Assembly (NCBI RefSeq): GCF_002863585.1
Contig: NZ_PGUY01000039.1
Span: forward strand, 1-46,310
Reading direction: 5' to 3'
Source: Peribacillus deserti
GTDB lineage: Bacteria > Bacillota > Bacilli > Bacillales > DSM-1321
Length of the DNA: 46,310 bases
Translations under genes and position numbers: made by a program
Shown: positions 32,607 to 40,886 of the stretch, piece by piece
How the letters are laid out: every line of letters starts with the position of its first letter
Numbering within the stretch: position 1 is the first letter of the stretch
Notes under the pieces: generated by a model
What the model was told of the DNA's origin: nothing
What the model saw: only the letters and a program-made list of their open reading frames with translations
The model's database searches: none

Positions 32607-34073
32607 TTAGACCTCATATCTGGACGTTATCATTTTTTTACGTGTATAAAAATTCAATCCATCTTTGCCGTTGACATGCAGATCTCCATAGAATGAATCC
32701 TTCCAGCCTGAAAAAGGAAAGAAGGCCATTGTTGCGGGAACCCCTACATTGATCCCGAGCATTCCTGCGTCAGCTTCTTCACGGAATTGCCGCACAGCCC
32801 TTGCATTGTTCGTATAAATTGTTGCTCCATTTCCATACCGGGATTTTTTGATATACTCCAACCCTTCATCTAAATCCCTTGCACGCAGCAAACTTAAGAC
32901 AGGTGCAAAAATTTCATCCTTAGCAATGGTCATTTCTGGTGTTACCCTGTCAAAGATGGTAGGTCCCAGGAAATTCCCCTGCGGATGGTCTTTCATTTCT
33001 TTACGGCCATCCCTGATCAGCTTGGCACCTTCCTGTATGCCTTTGTCGATGTAACCAAGTACCTTTTCCCTATGCTCTTTACGGATGACAGGCGTAAGCA
33101 GGACTTCATCATCCATGCCATTTCCAATGATCAGCTCATCCGCTTTCTTTGCTAAAGCCTCTAAAAAGCGGTCATTATTCCCAACAACGACGACAGCACT
33201 GCAAGCCATACACCTCTGGCCCGCGCTGCCAAAAGTTGAGCTGATTATATGGGAGACAGCCTTATCGACATCGGCATCCGGCATCACTATATGGTGGTTC
33301 TTAGCTCCGGACAAAGCCTGAACCCGTTTTCCTTCTGCAGCAGCCCTTTCGTATACATATTTAGCCACTGCCTGCGAGCCGACAAATGAAATGGCGGCAA
33401 CGTCCTTATGTTCAAGGAGGCCGTTTACCACATCATGGGCACCATGCACCACATTCAAAACTCCCGGAGGTGCACCAGCGTCAGAGAATAGTTCCGCAAG
33501 TCTGTTAGCCAGCATCGGAGTGCGTTCAGAAGGCTTTAAGACGAATGTGTTCCCGCAGGAAATAGCGAGAGGAAACATCCAAAGGGGAACCATCATCGGA
33601 AAGTTAAAGGGAGTAATGCCTCCGATTACTCCTAACGGATATCGGAACATTTCTGAATCAATATCTTCTGCTATTCCCGATAGAGTTTCTCCCATCATTA
33701 AAGTAGGGGCTCCCGCTGCAAATTCTACACACTCAATACCGCGCTGGACTTCTCCATAAGCCTCCTTGTATGCCTTGCCGTTTTCTTTCACAATAAGTTT
33801 TGCAAGCTCCACGTGATGATCTGTCAGAAGAGTATGATACTTAAACAGAAGCCTTGCCCGCTTTGGTACTGGGACTCGTTTCCATTTCTCAAATGCTGCT
33901 TTTGCAGCCGATACTGCTAAATCGACATCATCCCGTGTGGAAACCGGAACACTAGTGAGCAGTTCGTCTGTAGCTGGATTAGGAACTTCAAGGGTATAAG
34001 GGCTGCTTGAACTTTTCCATTCTCCGTTAATGTAATTTTTCAGAATTTTCACATCTTTACTTGTTATACTCAT
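32607..34073 (-). CDS. mmsA: CoA-acylating (methyl)malonate-semialdehyde dehydrogenase
   Basis: A 488-residue aldehyde dehydrogenase of the MmsA/IolA type, which converts malonate semialdehyde or methylmalonate semialdehyde with NAD+ and CoA into acetyl-CoA or propionyl-CoA. Visible are GGITPFNFPMMVPLWMFPLA, FVGSQAVAKYVYERA and the catalytic cysteine in STFGSAGQRCMACSAVVV. The ATG at 34073 (MSITSKDVKILKNYINGEW) is chosen because GGGAGATG lies before it; the frame upstream is not coding. In this cluster it handles the product of the beta-alanine aminotransferase. Confidence 0.9.
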   Translation of the reverse strand: MSITSKDVKILKNYINGEWKSSSSPYTLEVPNPATDELLTSVPVSTRDDVDLAVSAAKAAFEKWKRVPVPKRARLLFKYHTLLTDHHVELAKLIVKENGKAYKEAYGEVQRGIECVEFAAGAPTLMMGETLSGIAEDIDSEMFRYPLGVIGGITPFNFPMMVPLWMFPLAISCGNTFVLKPSERTPMLANRLAELFSDAGAPPGVLNVVHGAHDVVNGLLEHKDVAAISFVGSQAVAKYVYERAAAEGKRVQALSGAKNHHIVMPDADVDKAVSHIISSTFGSAGQRCMACSAVVVVGNNDRFLEALAKKADELIIGNGMDDEVLLTPVIRKEHREKVLGYIDKGIQEGAKLIRDGRKEMKDHPQGNFLGPTIFDRVTPEMTIAKDEIFAPVLSLLRARDLDEGLEYIKKSRYGNGATIYTNNARAVRQFREEADAGMLGINVGVPATMAFFPFSGWKDSFYGDLHVNGKDGLNFYTRKKMITSRYEV

Positions 34074-34164
34074 AGTATCATCTCCCTGGATCAAATTGAA
34101 AGTTCGAAGGTAATTAACTGTCATATAAAAGGATGGGAATCGTTCTCCCACCCTTTTACATATT

Positions 34165-34377
34165 CTACGAGCTCTTCTGTTGAATGAAGATACTGGAAAA
34201 ATACTTCCTTGCGTTCGCCGTTCTGATATGCAGAGTTTTCTTTGTACCGCTTTTGAGGTGGAAAAACTCTACAAATGCGCCATCCAAATTTTCTACGGCA
34301 TGATAGATGTTGTAACCTTCACTTAGGAGCTGATCAATTTTTTCTTTTTCTGCAAGATACTGCTCATGTTCCGACAT
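34165..34377 (-). CDS. Small conserved-looking protein in the pyrimidine cluster (70 aa)
   Basis: A 70-residue protein, MSEHEQYLAEKEKIDQLLSE then GYNIYHAVENLDGAFVEFFH and a basic end with RTANARKYF. GGAGGAGAGG stands seven bases before the ATG at 34377, and it fills the gap between permease and dehydrogenase genes, all in one direction, so it is a real operon member. The helix-strand-strand pattern suggests a small cytosolic domain. Its role is unknown. Confidence 0.7.
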   Translation of the reverse strand: MSEHEQYLAEKEKIDQLLSEGYNIYHAVENLDGAFVEFFHLKSGTKKTLHIRTANARKYFSSIFIQQKSS

Positions 34378-34416
34378 GGATTCCTCTCCTCCCAGCCAAT
34401 AAGCGTTTTCCTCCAA

Positions 34417-35859
34417 TCAGGCCGTGTCACCTGTCTCTGTGTCTTCAATGATCCAATCGCGGCCGACCGAGATTCCGAGGTACTTTTCATCGCTTGGATC
34501 TTCTATCTCTGCCTGTTTATACTTTTTGAACCACCAAAATTTTGCAAGGATATAGTAAATGGCGGCTCCGCTTAAGAAGCCTACTAGAAAACCATAATCT
34601 TTTGTAAAGTAAGAAGCAGTGGCTCCGATAATCCATGCAAGGAAACCTGCAAGATTAACACCGCCGCTGTACCGGTACTGGCCTTCATCTTCATATAGGG
34701 CCGGCACGTTGACTCTTCGTTTCCGGAGCAAATAATAATCAGCAAAAAGGATGCCTACAATCGCTGATAGAATCCCGCCTACCACTAATAGAAACGGGAT
34801 GATCACATCAAATAAGTTCCATGGCTGCACAATGGAACCGACAATTCCAGCCGTGATGACTCCGGCCCAGAATGGGAATTTAGGGCCGCCTACATTGGAA
34901 AAAATAGTTGCTGCCGGCACAACATTTGCAGCTGTATTGGTTGACCACTGGGCAAGGACAATCATCAATAATAGAATGGCAAGAATGATTCCGCTTGCCG
35001 ATTTTTGAAGAGCGGCCACAGGGTCGGAATTTAAAACAGCGATATAGGAAACAGCTCCGATGATAATCATGAACGTCTGGGTTAAAGGCATTGCCACCAT
35101 ATTTCCCCAAAGTGATACCTTGTTTCGTTTAAACCAGTTCTTTTCATTGGAAGGGGCCTTGATAAATCGGGAGATGGATGGAATATCTGCACCCAGCGTA
35201 GCCCAGAAACCCATGTTGCTGAATATGACAACCAGGAATGCTGTGAAAGCCGCCCCGCCTGAGACCGGATCCTCAGCCCAGCTCCACACATGGCGTCCTT
35301 CTGCAGCTGCGGTGTCCGATAATGAAAGATACATCCAAATTGATATAAACAGGATGATCGGTGCAGCCATATCGGCAAACCGTTCAATGGATTTTATACC
35401 AAGAGCCGTATTAACCAGCTGGACGAGCGCAAAGAGCAGGTAGCAGACAAACCAGTTATCGAAGCCAAATAATATATCTAATATTCCATTCATGGCGGTA
35501 GAACCAAAATAGGTGTTAATCCCAAACCACATCGAAGCAGTGACACCGCGGGTAACGGAAGGAATATGTGTCCCAATCGTTCCAAATGGGGCCCGCATAT
35601 ATACTGGAAAGGACAAACCATGTTCAATTCCTATATCTGCAATGAGTGATATAAATAATCCAATCGCAAGGCAGCCGATTACCGTCGCAATAATGACAAT
35701 TGGAAGCGGCAGTGATACCACTCCTGCCCCGCCGATTGCAAAGGTTGCCAGTACAACTACCATACCTACCCACATAAAAGAAAAACCTAATGACGTAATC
35801 GTTCGATCTTTTTGGTGGACCGGGTATAGATCCGGTGATTTTAAGTGGCTTTTTTTCAT
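34417..35859 (-). CDS. NCS1 family nucleobase:cation symporter
   Basis: A 480-residue membrane protein with about 12 segments of the NCS1 family (PucI, HyuP, Mhp1). It brings uracil, thymine, hydantoins or allantoin into the cell with Na+ or H+. Family marks are YPVHQKDRTITSLGFSFMWV at the start, VYMRAPFGTIGTHIPSVTRG, WFGINTYFG and NTAANVVPAATIFSN. The cluster context favours uracil or thymine. The product ends in a short charged tail. Spacing to hydA is 76 bases. Confidence 0.9.
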   Translation of the reverse strand: MKKSHLKSPDLYPVHQKDRTITSLGFSFMWVGMVVVLATFAIGGAGVVSLPLPIVIIATVIGCLAIGLFISLIADIGIEHGLSFPVYMRAPFGTIGTHIPSVTRGVTASMWFGINTYFGSTAMNGILDILFGFDNWFVCYLLFALVQLVNTALGIKSIERFADMAAPIILFISIWMYLSLSDTAAAEGRHVWSWAEDPVSGGAAFTAFLVVIFSNMGFWATLGADIPSISRFIKAPSNEKNWFKRNKVSLWGNMVAMPLTQTFMIIIGAVSYIAVLNSDPVAALQKSASGIILAILLLMIVLAQWSTNTAANVVPAATIFSNVGGPKFPFWAGVITAGIVGSIVQPWNLFDVIIPFLLVVGGILSAIVGILFADYYLLRKRRVNVPALYEDEGQYRYSGGVNLAGFLAWIIGATASYFTKDYGFLVGFLSGAAIYYILAKFWWFKKYKQAEIEDPSDEKYLGISVGRDWIIEDTETGDTA

Positions 35860-35935
35860 GGGAGCACTCCTCTTTTCCGGTTTATCCTTTTTACTGGTAT
35901 GACTTTACATATAGGCACCGCGGCTAGAAAAAGGA

Positions 35936-37363
35936 TTAAGATGGCTGTATGGAGACCGTTTCGTTTTGATTTTTGCAAGTGTATTGTTTATATTTAGCCC
36001 GTTTAAGATATTTTCCAGATCCTAGGTTTCCGACAAACTTCTTATCACGGATAACAAATTCCCCACGGACGAGTACGGAAACAGGCTCCCCCGTGACTTT
36101 CATTCCCTCAAAAGCATTGTAATCCACAGCCATGTGGTGCGTTTTGGCAGAAAGAGTTCTTTCTATAAGCGGATCGAATATCACGATATCAGCATCGGCA
36201 CCAACAGCTATGGTTCCTTTTTGAGGATAAAGCCCAAAAAGCTTCGCAATGCGTGTGGAGGTAATATCAACAAATTGATGGAGGTCAATCCTGCCTTTAC
36301 TTACTCCCTCGGAAAAAAGAATGGAGAGCCGGTCTTCTATGATAGGGCCGCCATTAGGAATTTTCGTAAAATCATCTTTCCCCAGATCCTTTTGTCCCTG
36401 AAAATCAAAGGAACATTGATCAGAGCCAAGGGTTTGGAGCTGTCCCGTTTTGAGCGCATTCCAGAGAACGTCCTGGTTCCACTTCTCTCTAAGGGGTGGT
36501 GACCAGACATATTTCGCACCTTCGAAATCTGGTTTTTCGAGATAGCTCTCATCCAGCACTAAGTACTGTGGGCATGTTTCCCCCCAGATATCAAAACCCT
36601 TGGCACGTGCTTCAGAGATTTTCTCCACCGCCTCCGCGCAGGAAACGTGTACCACATATAATTGTGAATCCGCAAGACCAGCAAGCTGTGCGGCACGTCC
36701 TGTTGCTTCTCCCTCCACTTCAGGCGGCCTTGTTAATGCATGGTAAATCGGTTCTGTTTTCCCTTCTGCTAAAGCCCTTTTGGTTAGGAAATCAATCACA
36801 TCGCCGTTTTCTGCATGCACCATAACCAATGCTCCAAGGTCTTTTGCAGCCAGCAGAGTCCTGAATAGGGTCTCGTCATCAGCCTGGAATACATTTTTGT
36901 AAGCCATAAACACTTTAAAAGAGGTTATTCCCTCTTCCTCTATCACCTGCGGAAGCTCATTCAGAACATTCTCATTGATTTCGCCGATCATAAGGTGAAA
37001 TCCATAATCAATGACTGCTTTGCCGTTTGACTTCTTATGCCAGGTTTCTATCGCCGTTTTTAATGGTTCCCCTTTATTGGTCAGGCAGAAGTCTATGATC
37101 GAAGTGGTTCCTCCAAAAGCAGCGGCAATGGTTCCTGTTTCAAAATCATCTTTAGTTACCGTTCCGCCAAATGGCATATCCAGGTGAGTATGCGGATCAA
37201 TGCCGCCCGGTAATACGTAGCAGCCCTTGGCATCAACGACTTCAGCATCAGCAGGGGATAAATTTGTCCCTATACCCGAAATCACTCCGTTTTCAATCAG
37301 CAGATCAGCTTTATACGTATCGGAAGCTGTTACAATGATTCCGTTCTTGATCAATTTTTTCAT
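35936..37363 (-). CDS. hydA: Dihydropyrimidinase
   Basis: A 475-residue cyclic amidohydrolase that opens 5,6-dihydrouracil to N-carbamoyl-beta-alanine (and dihydrothymine to the methyl homologue). The TIM-barrel metal site shows GGIDPHTHLDMPFGG, the carboxylated lysine in TSFKVFMAYKN, HAENGDVI and VVHVSCAEAVEKI, and Asp in LGSDQCSF. Length is that of D-hydantoinases and dihydropyrimidinases. It follows preA by 23 bases, which decides for the pyrimidine role over a pure hydantoinase role. Confidence 0.93.
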   Translation of the reverse strand: MKKLIKNGIIVTASDTYKADLLIENGVISGIGTNLSPADAEVVDAKGCYVLPGGIDPHTHLDMPFGGTVTKDDFETGTIAAAFGGTTSIIDFCLTNKGEPLKTAIETWHKKSNGKAVIDYGFHLMIGEINENVLNELPQVIEEEGITSFKVFMAYKNVFQADDETLFRTLLAAKDLGALVMVHAENGDVIDFLTKRALAEGKTEPIYHALTRPPEVEGEATGRAAQLAGLADSQLYVVHVSCAEAVEKISEARAKGFDIWGETCPQYLVLDESYLEKPDFEGAKYVWSPPLREKWNQDVLWNALKTGQLQTLGSDQCSFDFQGQKDLGKDDFTKIPNGGPIIEDRLSILFSEGVSKGRIDLHQFVDITSTRIAKLFGLYPQKGTIAVGADADIVIFDPLIERTLSAKTHHMAVDYNAFEGMKVTGEPVSVLVRGEFVIRDKKFVGNLGSGKYLKRAKYKQYTCKNQNETVSIQPS

Positions 37364-37386
37364 GAACCTGCTCCTTTCATGGCTTT

Positions 37387-38646
37387 TTATTTTGAAGAGT
37401 TAAGCGCCGCCTGGCGTTCATTCCAAGTCATAGGTTGCATGCTTGTTTGTTCGACCATCGTAATGGCACCCTCCACAGGGCAGACAATCGCGCATAAATT
37501 ACAGCCGACACAGTCTTCTTCTCGCACTTTTAGATAGCTCCTGCCATTATCACCCTTGATCATATCGATACATTGGTGGGAAGTGTCCTCACAGGCAATG
37601 TGGCACTTATTGCAGTTAATGCATACATCAGTGTTAATTTGAGCTGTAATATTGTAATGAAGATCGAGATTTCCCCAGTCTGAATACCTCGGCACGGATT
37701 TTCCGATGAGTTCAGAAACAGCGGAGATATTTTTGCTATCTAAATAATGATCGAGTCCCTCTATCATATCTTCGACAATCCGGAATCCATGGTGCATGGC
37801 TGCTGTGCAGACCTGGACTCCTGCTGCGCCCATGAGGATAAATTCAACGGCATCCTGCCAATTGGATATACCGCCAATTCCTGAAATCGGTACAGAAATC
37901 CGCGGGTTCCTGGCGCATTCCGCAACCATATTAAGCGCAATAGGCTTTACAGCAGGGCCGCAATAGCCGCCATGCGCTCCTTTTCCTGCAACATGTGGAA
38001 TTGTGTTCCATGTATCAAGATCGACTCCCATTAGGCTGTTGATTGTATTAATCATACTGATTGCGTCTGCGCCGCCGTTGACGGCCGCTTCAGCCGTAAC
38101 AGTGATATCTGTTATATTCGGTGTCAATTTAACAATCACAGGTGTTTTTGCAGCCTCTTTCACCCAATATGTCTGCTTTTCGACCAGTGACGGAACCTGG
38201 CCCGATGCTGAGCCCATCCCTCTTTCAGCCATACCGTGCGGGCAGCCGAAATTCAATTCAAGTCCGTCTACTCCTACATCTTCTACCCGCTTCACGATTT
38301 CATGCCATTTTTCCTGCTTAGGCTCTACCATTAAAGAGGCGATGATCGCATGATTAGGAAAGCGTTTTTTAGTTTCATAGATTTCTTTCAGGTTCACATC
38401 CAGGGGGCGGTCGGTAATCAATTCTATGTTATTGAACCCTGCAACTCTCTGTCCGTTAAAATTAATGGCAGCAAACCGGGAAGACACATTTAATATGGGA
38501 TCCCCGAGTGTCTTCCAGACTGCTCCTCCCCACCCGGCTTCAAAAGCACGCTGCACCTGGTATCCAGAATTTGTGGGAGGTGCCGAGGCAAGCCAGAATG
38601 GATTTGGAGATTTAATGCCAGCCAGATTTATGCTTAAATCAGCCAT
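37387..38646 (-). CDS. preA: NAD-dependent dihydropyrimidine dehydrogenase subunit PreA
   Basis: This 419-residue subunit reduces uracil and thymine to the 5,6-dihydro forms with electrons passed from PreT. Residues 1-310 form the FMN TIM barrel of the dihydroorotate dehydrogenase type (SAPPTNSGYQVQRAFEAGWG, ELNFGCPHGM, VKLTPNITD, GIGGISNWQDAVEFILMGAA). Two ferredoxin-like 4Fe-4S sites follow: CINCNKCHIAC and CVGCNLCAIVCPV. The product acts in the cytosol as a PreA-PreT complex. The gap to preT is 60 bases. Confidence 0.95.
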   Translation of the reverse strand: MADLSINLAGIKSPNPFWLASAPPTNSGYQVQRAFEAGWGGAVWKTLGDPILNVSSRFAAINFNGQRVAGFNNIELITDRPLDVNLKEIYETKKRFPNHAIIASLMVEPKQEKWHEIVKRVEDVGVDGLELNFGCPHGMAERGMGSASGQVPSLVEKQTYWVKEAAKTPVIVKLTPNITDITVTAEAAVNGGADAISMINTINSLMGVDLDTWNTIPHVAGKGAHGGYCGPAVKPIALNMVAECARNPRISVPISGIGGISNWQDAVEFILMGAAGVQVCTAAMHHGFRIVEDMIEGLDHYLDSKNISAVSELIGKSVPRYSDWGNLDLHYNITAQINTDVCINCNKCHIACEDTSHQCIDMIKGDNGRSYLKVREEDCVGCNLCAIVCPVEGAITMVEQTSMQPMTWNERQAALNSSK

Positions 38647-38706
38647 TTCTTTTCCCCCTTCCTAAAAAATGATCTATTTATATCAAAGTTTTATAGATTG
38701 ATTAAT

Positions 38707-40077
38707 CTATTTAGCAGTTCCCGCAGTTTGTGCCTGCTTATGAATGGCATAGGCAGCAAGCTTTCCCTGCTGGGCAGCGGTGACTACCATTGCATCTCCC
38801 TTGCCCTTGCCGAATAGGATGTCCCCACAGGCAAAAATTTTGGGATTTGAGGTTTGAAACGTCTCTTTATCCGCTGTAACCACTCCATATTCATGCTGAA
38901 GTCCGAACGCTTCAATAAGAGGGAGATGCCTTGTCTGTCCGATTGCTTTTATCACAGCGTCTACCGGAAGAGTGAATTCTGATCCTTCGACCTCAGCAGG
39001 GCTCCTGCGCCCATCCTCACCGGGGTCGCCAAGGGCCATTTGAACGCATTCAATGCCGGCAACCTGTCCCTCGGCGTCTCCGATGATCCGTTTAGGGGCA
39101 GTTAACCAGCGGAATTCAACACCATCCTGCTTCGCAAATTCATATTCAAAATCGTAAGCCGTCATCTCCTCAACAGATCTGCGATAGAGGATTTTTACAT
39201 TTTCAGCACCCAGGCGGACTGAACAGGTAGCACCGTCGATCGCTGTATTGCCGGCACCAATAACCGCAACACGTTTCCCGGCAAAATCCCTGGACAGCTT
39301 TCCGCTTTTCGTTGCCTTAACGAACTCAATGGCATCGTACACCCCTTTGAGCTCTTCCCCTTCAATCCGAAGATCGGGAACATGGGCCATTCCTGCTGCT
39401 AATACAATATAATCGTAGGAATGAAGGAGTTCCTCAGCTGATACATCTCTTCCAGCCATGGTGTTAGTCAGAATCCTGACATTCAGTTTTTGAACTTGTT
39501 CTACTTCCCAGAACGAAATGGACTGGGGGAGGCGGAAAGACACAATGCCATACGTATTTAATCCTCCCGCTTTCTCGGCAGCTTCATATATCGTCACCCT
39601 GAAGCCGAATCTTGCGAGTTCCCTCGCCGCCGATAATCCAGCCGGTCCGCCTCCGATCACAGCAGCCGTCTTTCCGTTAGGTGTGCCTGCTTTAAACAAG
39701 GTTTGTTCATTTTTGATGGCCCAATCCGTTGCATATCGCTGCAGCTTGCCTATTTGAATAGGGCTCGTCGAATGGTTTAGAACACAAGATCCCTCGCAAA
39801 GCTCCTCAGTTGGACAAACCCGTGCACAGCTTGCTCCTACAGGGTTGGAAGACATGATAGTCTTTGCGGATCCAAGCAGATTGCCTGAGGCTATTTTCTT
39901 TATAAAAGACGGGATGTCAATCCCGGTAGGGCAGGCTTTAATACAAGGCGCATCATAACAAAATAAACACCGGTTAGATTCTTCCAGAGCTTCTTGATTC
40001 GTAAATCCCCTATCAGCTTCTTCAAAATTCCGTTCAAGGTCGGTTATCGAAATACGCTGTGTTTTGATAGTAACCAC
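38707..40077 (-). CDS. preT: NAD-dependent dihydropyrimidine dehydrogenase subunit PreT
   Basis: This 456-residue diflavin-type oxidoreductase subunit takes electrons from NAD(P)H for PreA. The N-terminus has the GltB-like 4Fe-4S pattern (CLFCYDAPCIKACPTGIDIP, CARVCPTEELCEGSC), then FAD binding (AVIGGGPAGLSAARELARFG) and NAD binding (VAVIGAGNTAIDGATCSVRL). The last third is a pyridine-nucleotide-disulfide-type domain with ACGDILFGKG. The start is a GTG at 40077, behind AAGGAGG at seven bases. It is the first gene of the cluster; no regulator is encoded next to it. Confidence 0.93.
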   Translation of the reverse strand: MVTIKTQRISITDLERNFEEADRGFTNQEALEESNRCLFCYDAPCIKACPTGIDIPSFIKKIASGNLLGSAKTIMSSNPVGASCARVCPTEELCEGSCVLNHSTSPIQIGKLQRYATDWAIKNEQTLFKAGTPNGKTAAVIGGGPAGLSAARELARFGFRVTIYEAAEKAGGLNTYGIVSFRLPQSISFWEVEQVQKLNVRILTNTMAGRDVSAEELLHSYDYIVLAAGMAHVPDLRIEGEELKGVYDAIEFVKATKSGKLSRDFAGKRVAVIGAGNTAIDGATCSVRLGAENVKILYRRSVEEMTAYDFEYEFAKQDGVEFRWLTAPKRIIGDAEGQVAGIECVQMALGDPGEDGRRSPAEVEGSEFTLPVDAVIKAIGQTRHLPLIEAFGLQHEYGVVTADKETFQTSNPKIFACGDILFGKGKGDAMVVTAAQQGKLAAYAIHKQAQTAGTAK

Positions 40078-40421
40078 AAGATTACCTCCTTAGCCGATTA
40101 GTATGGGTCAAGCAGAAGGGCCTCTGCCGATGGCCATTCATGGCAGTGAAGAAGTCATTTTTCTATTAGCTTTCCGCAGTGGCGGTCACTGTAGGACTGC
40201 CGCGTATCCCTGACTTCCCTAATCAATTTTTATTCTTCTTGCCAACCACATCAGGTAACACCTGCAGAACTATAATAAGTCGCGATTTTTTTCCACTCAT
40301 AAATAGAAAAGACAATAACCGCTCCCTATCCCTTTGCCAGCTTCTGAAAAAGCTGTCGTCGGTCCAGCCAGGATTTCTTCCGCAGAATCATGCCATTTTG
40401 GATTTTGTTCCGAACAAAAGT

Positions 40422-40580
40422 TCAGAGCTTAAAAAATCTCTTGTAAACAAATAGTCTAGGCTTCTCTGTCTGCTTTTCTTTCACAACCCCACTATGCTGC
40501 TCAATAGCTTTCGCTTTATGTACCTCCATAGGCTCTTTTCCATCCACATCCTGAAAGCGTGTATCAGTCGGATTTTTTAT
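40422..40580 (-). CDS. Possible small protein (52 aa) with an unusual ATA start
   Basis: On the minus strand AAAGGGGGTG stands five bases before an ATA, after which 52 codons stay open: KNPTDTRFQDVDGKEPMEVH and then KAKAIEQHSGVVKEKQTEKP, ending RLFVYKRFFKL. The product would be strongly charged and helical. No ATG, GTG or TTG lies at the expected place, only an internal ATG at codon 17. Either the start has mutated or ATA is used weakly. It is not part of the pre operon as far as I can tell. The other bases between 40078 and 40840 show nothing I can assign. Confidence 0.35.
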   Translation of the reverse strand: MKNPTDTRFQDVDGKEPMEVHKAKAIEQHSGVVKEKQTEKPRLFVYKRFFKL

Positions 40581-40844
40581 TCCCGCACCCCCTTTAGAAA
40601 AGTAAGACTAGATATCTGCCTTATTAACACTGTATGTACAGAATTCCTAATTTATTTAACTTGTTTAATCTAAAATCGGCGAGGATAAATATCTGGCTTA
40701 TAATTCGGATCATTAAATCGGAGTAATTGCCACAATATTTTCTGCCTGCATCTAGGGAACCTGCCTGCCAAGACATTTACTGCTCACTCATTTAGAGGGT
40801 TTGCTTATTTTTCTCCTAAGCTCTTTTATGGACAACAAAAAAAA

Positions 40845-40869
40845 GCCGCACCTCTCAATCCGGTACGGC
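40845..40869 (-). terminator. Terminator after the M3 peptidase gene
   Basis: GCCG-ACC and GGT-CGGC pair around one mismatch; the minus-strand tail is a run of eight T. Confidence 0.75.
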
Positions 40870-40886
40870 ATTAAACATCCAGCTTC

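Noticed and set aside
35082-35443. Long ORFs antisense or out of frame within the NCS1 permease gene.
   Set aside because: Shadows of the permease coding frame with no start signals.
40179-40454. A 91-codon plus-strand ORF upstream of preT that could encode a regulator.
   Set aside because: Composition and start context are poor, and no DNA-binding motif is visible.
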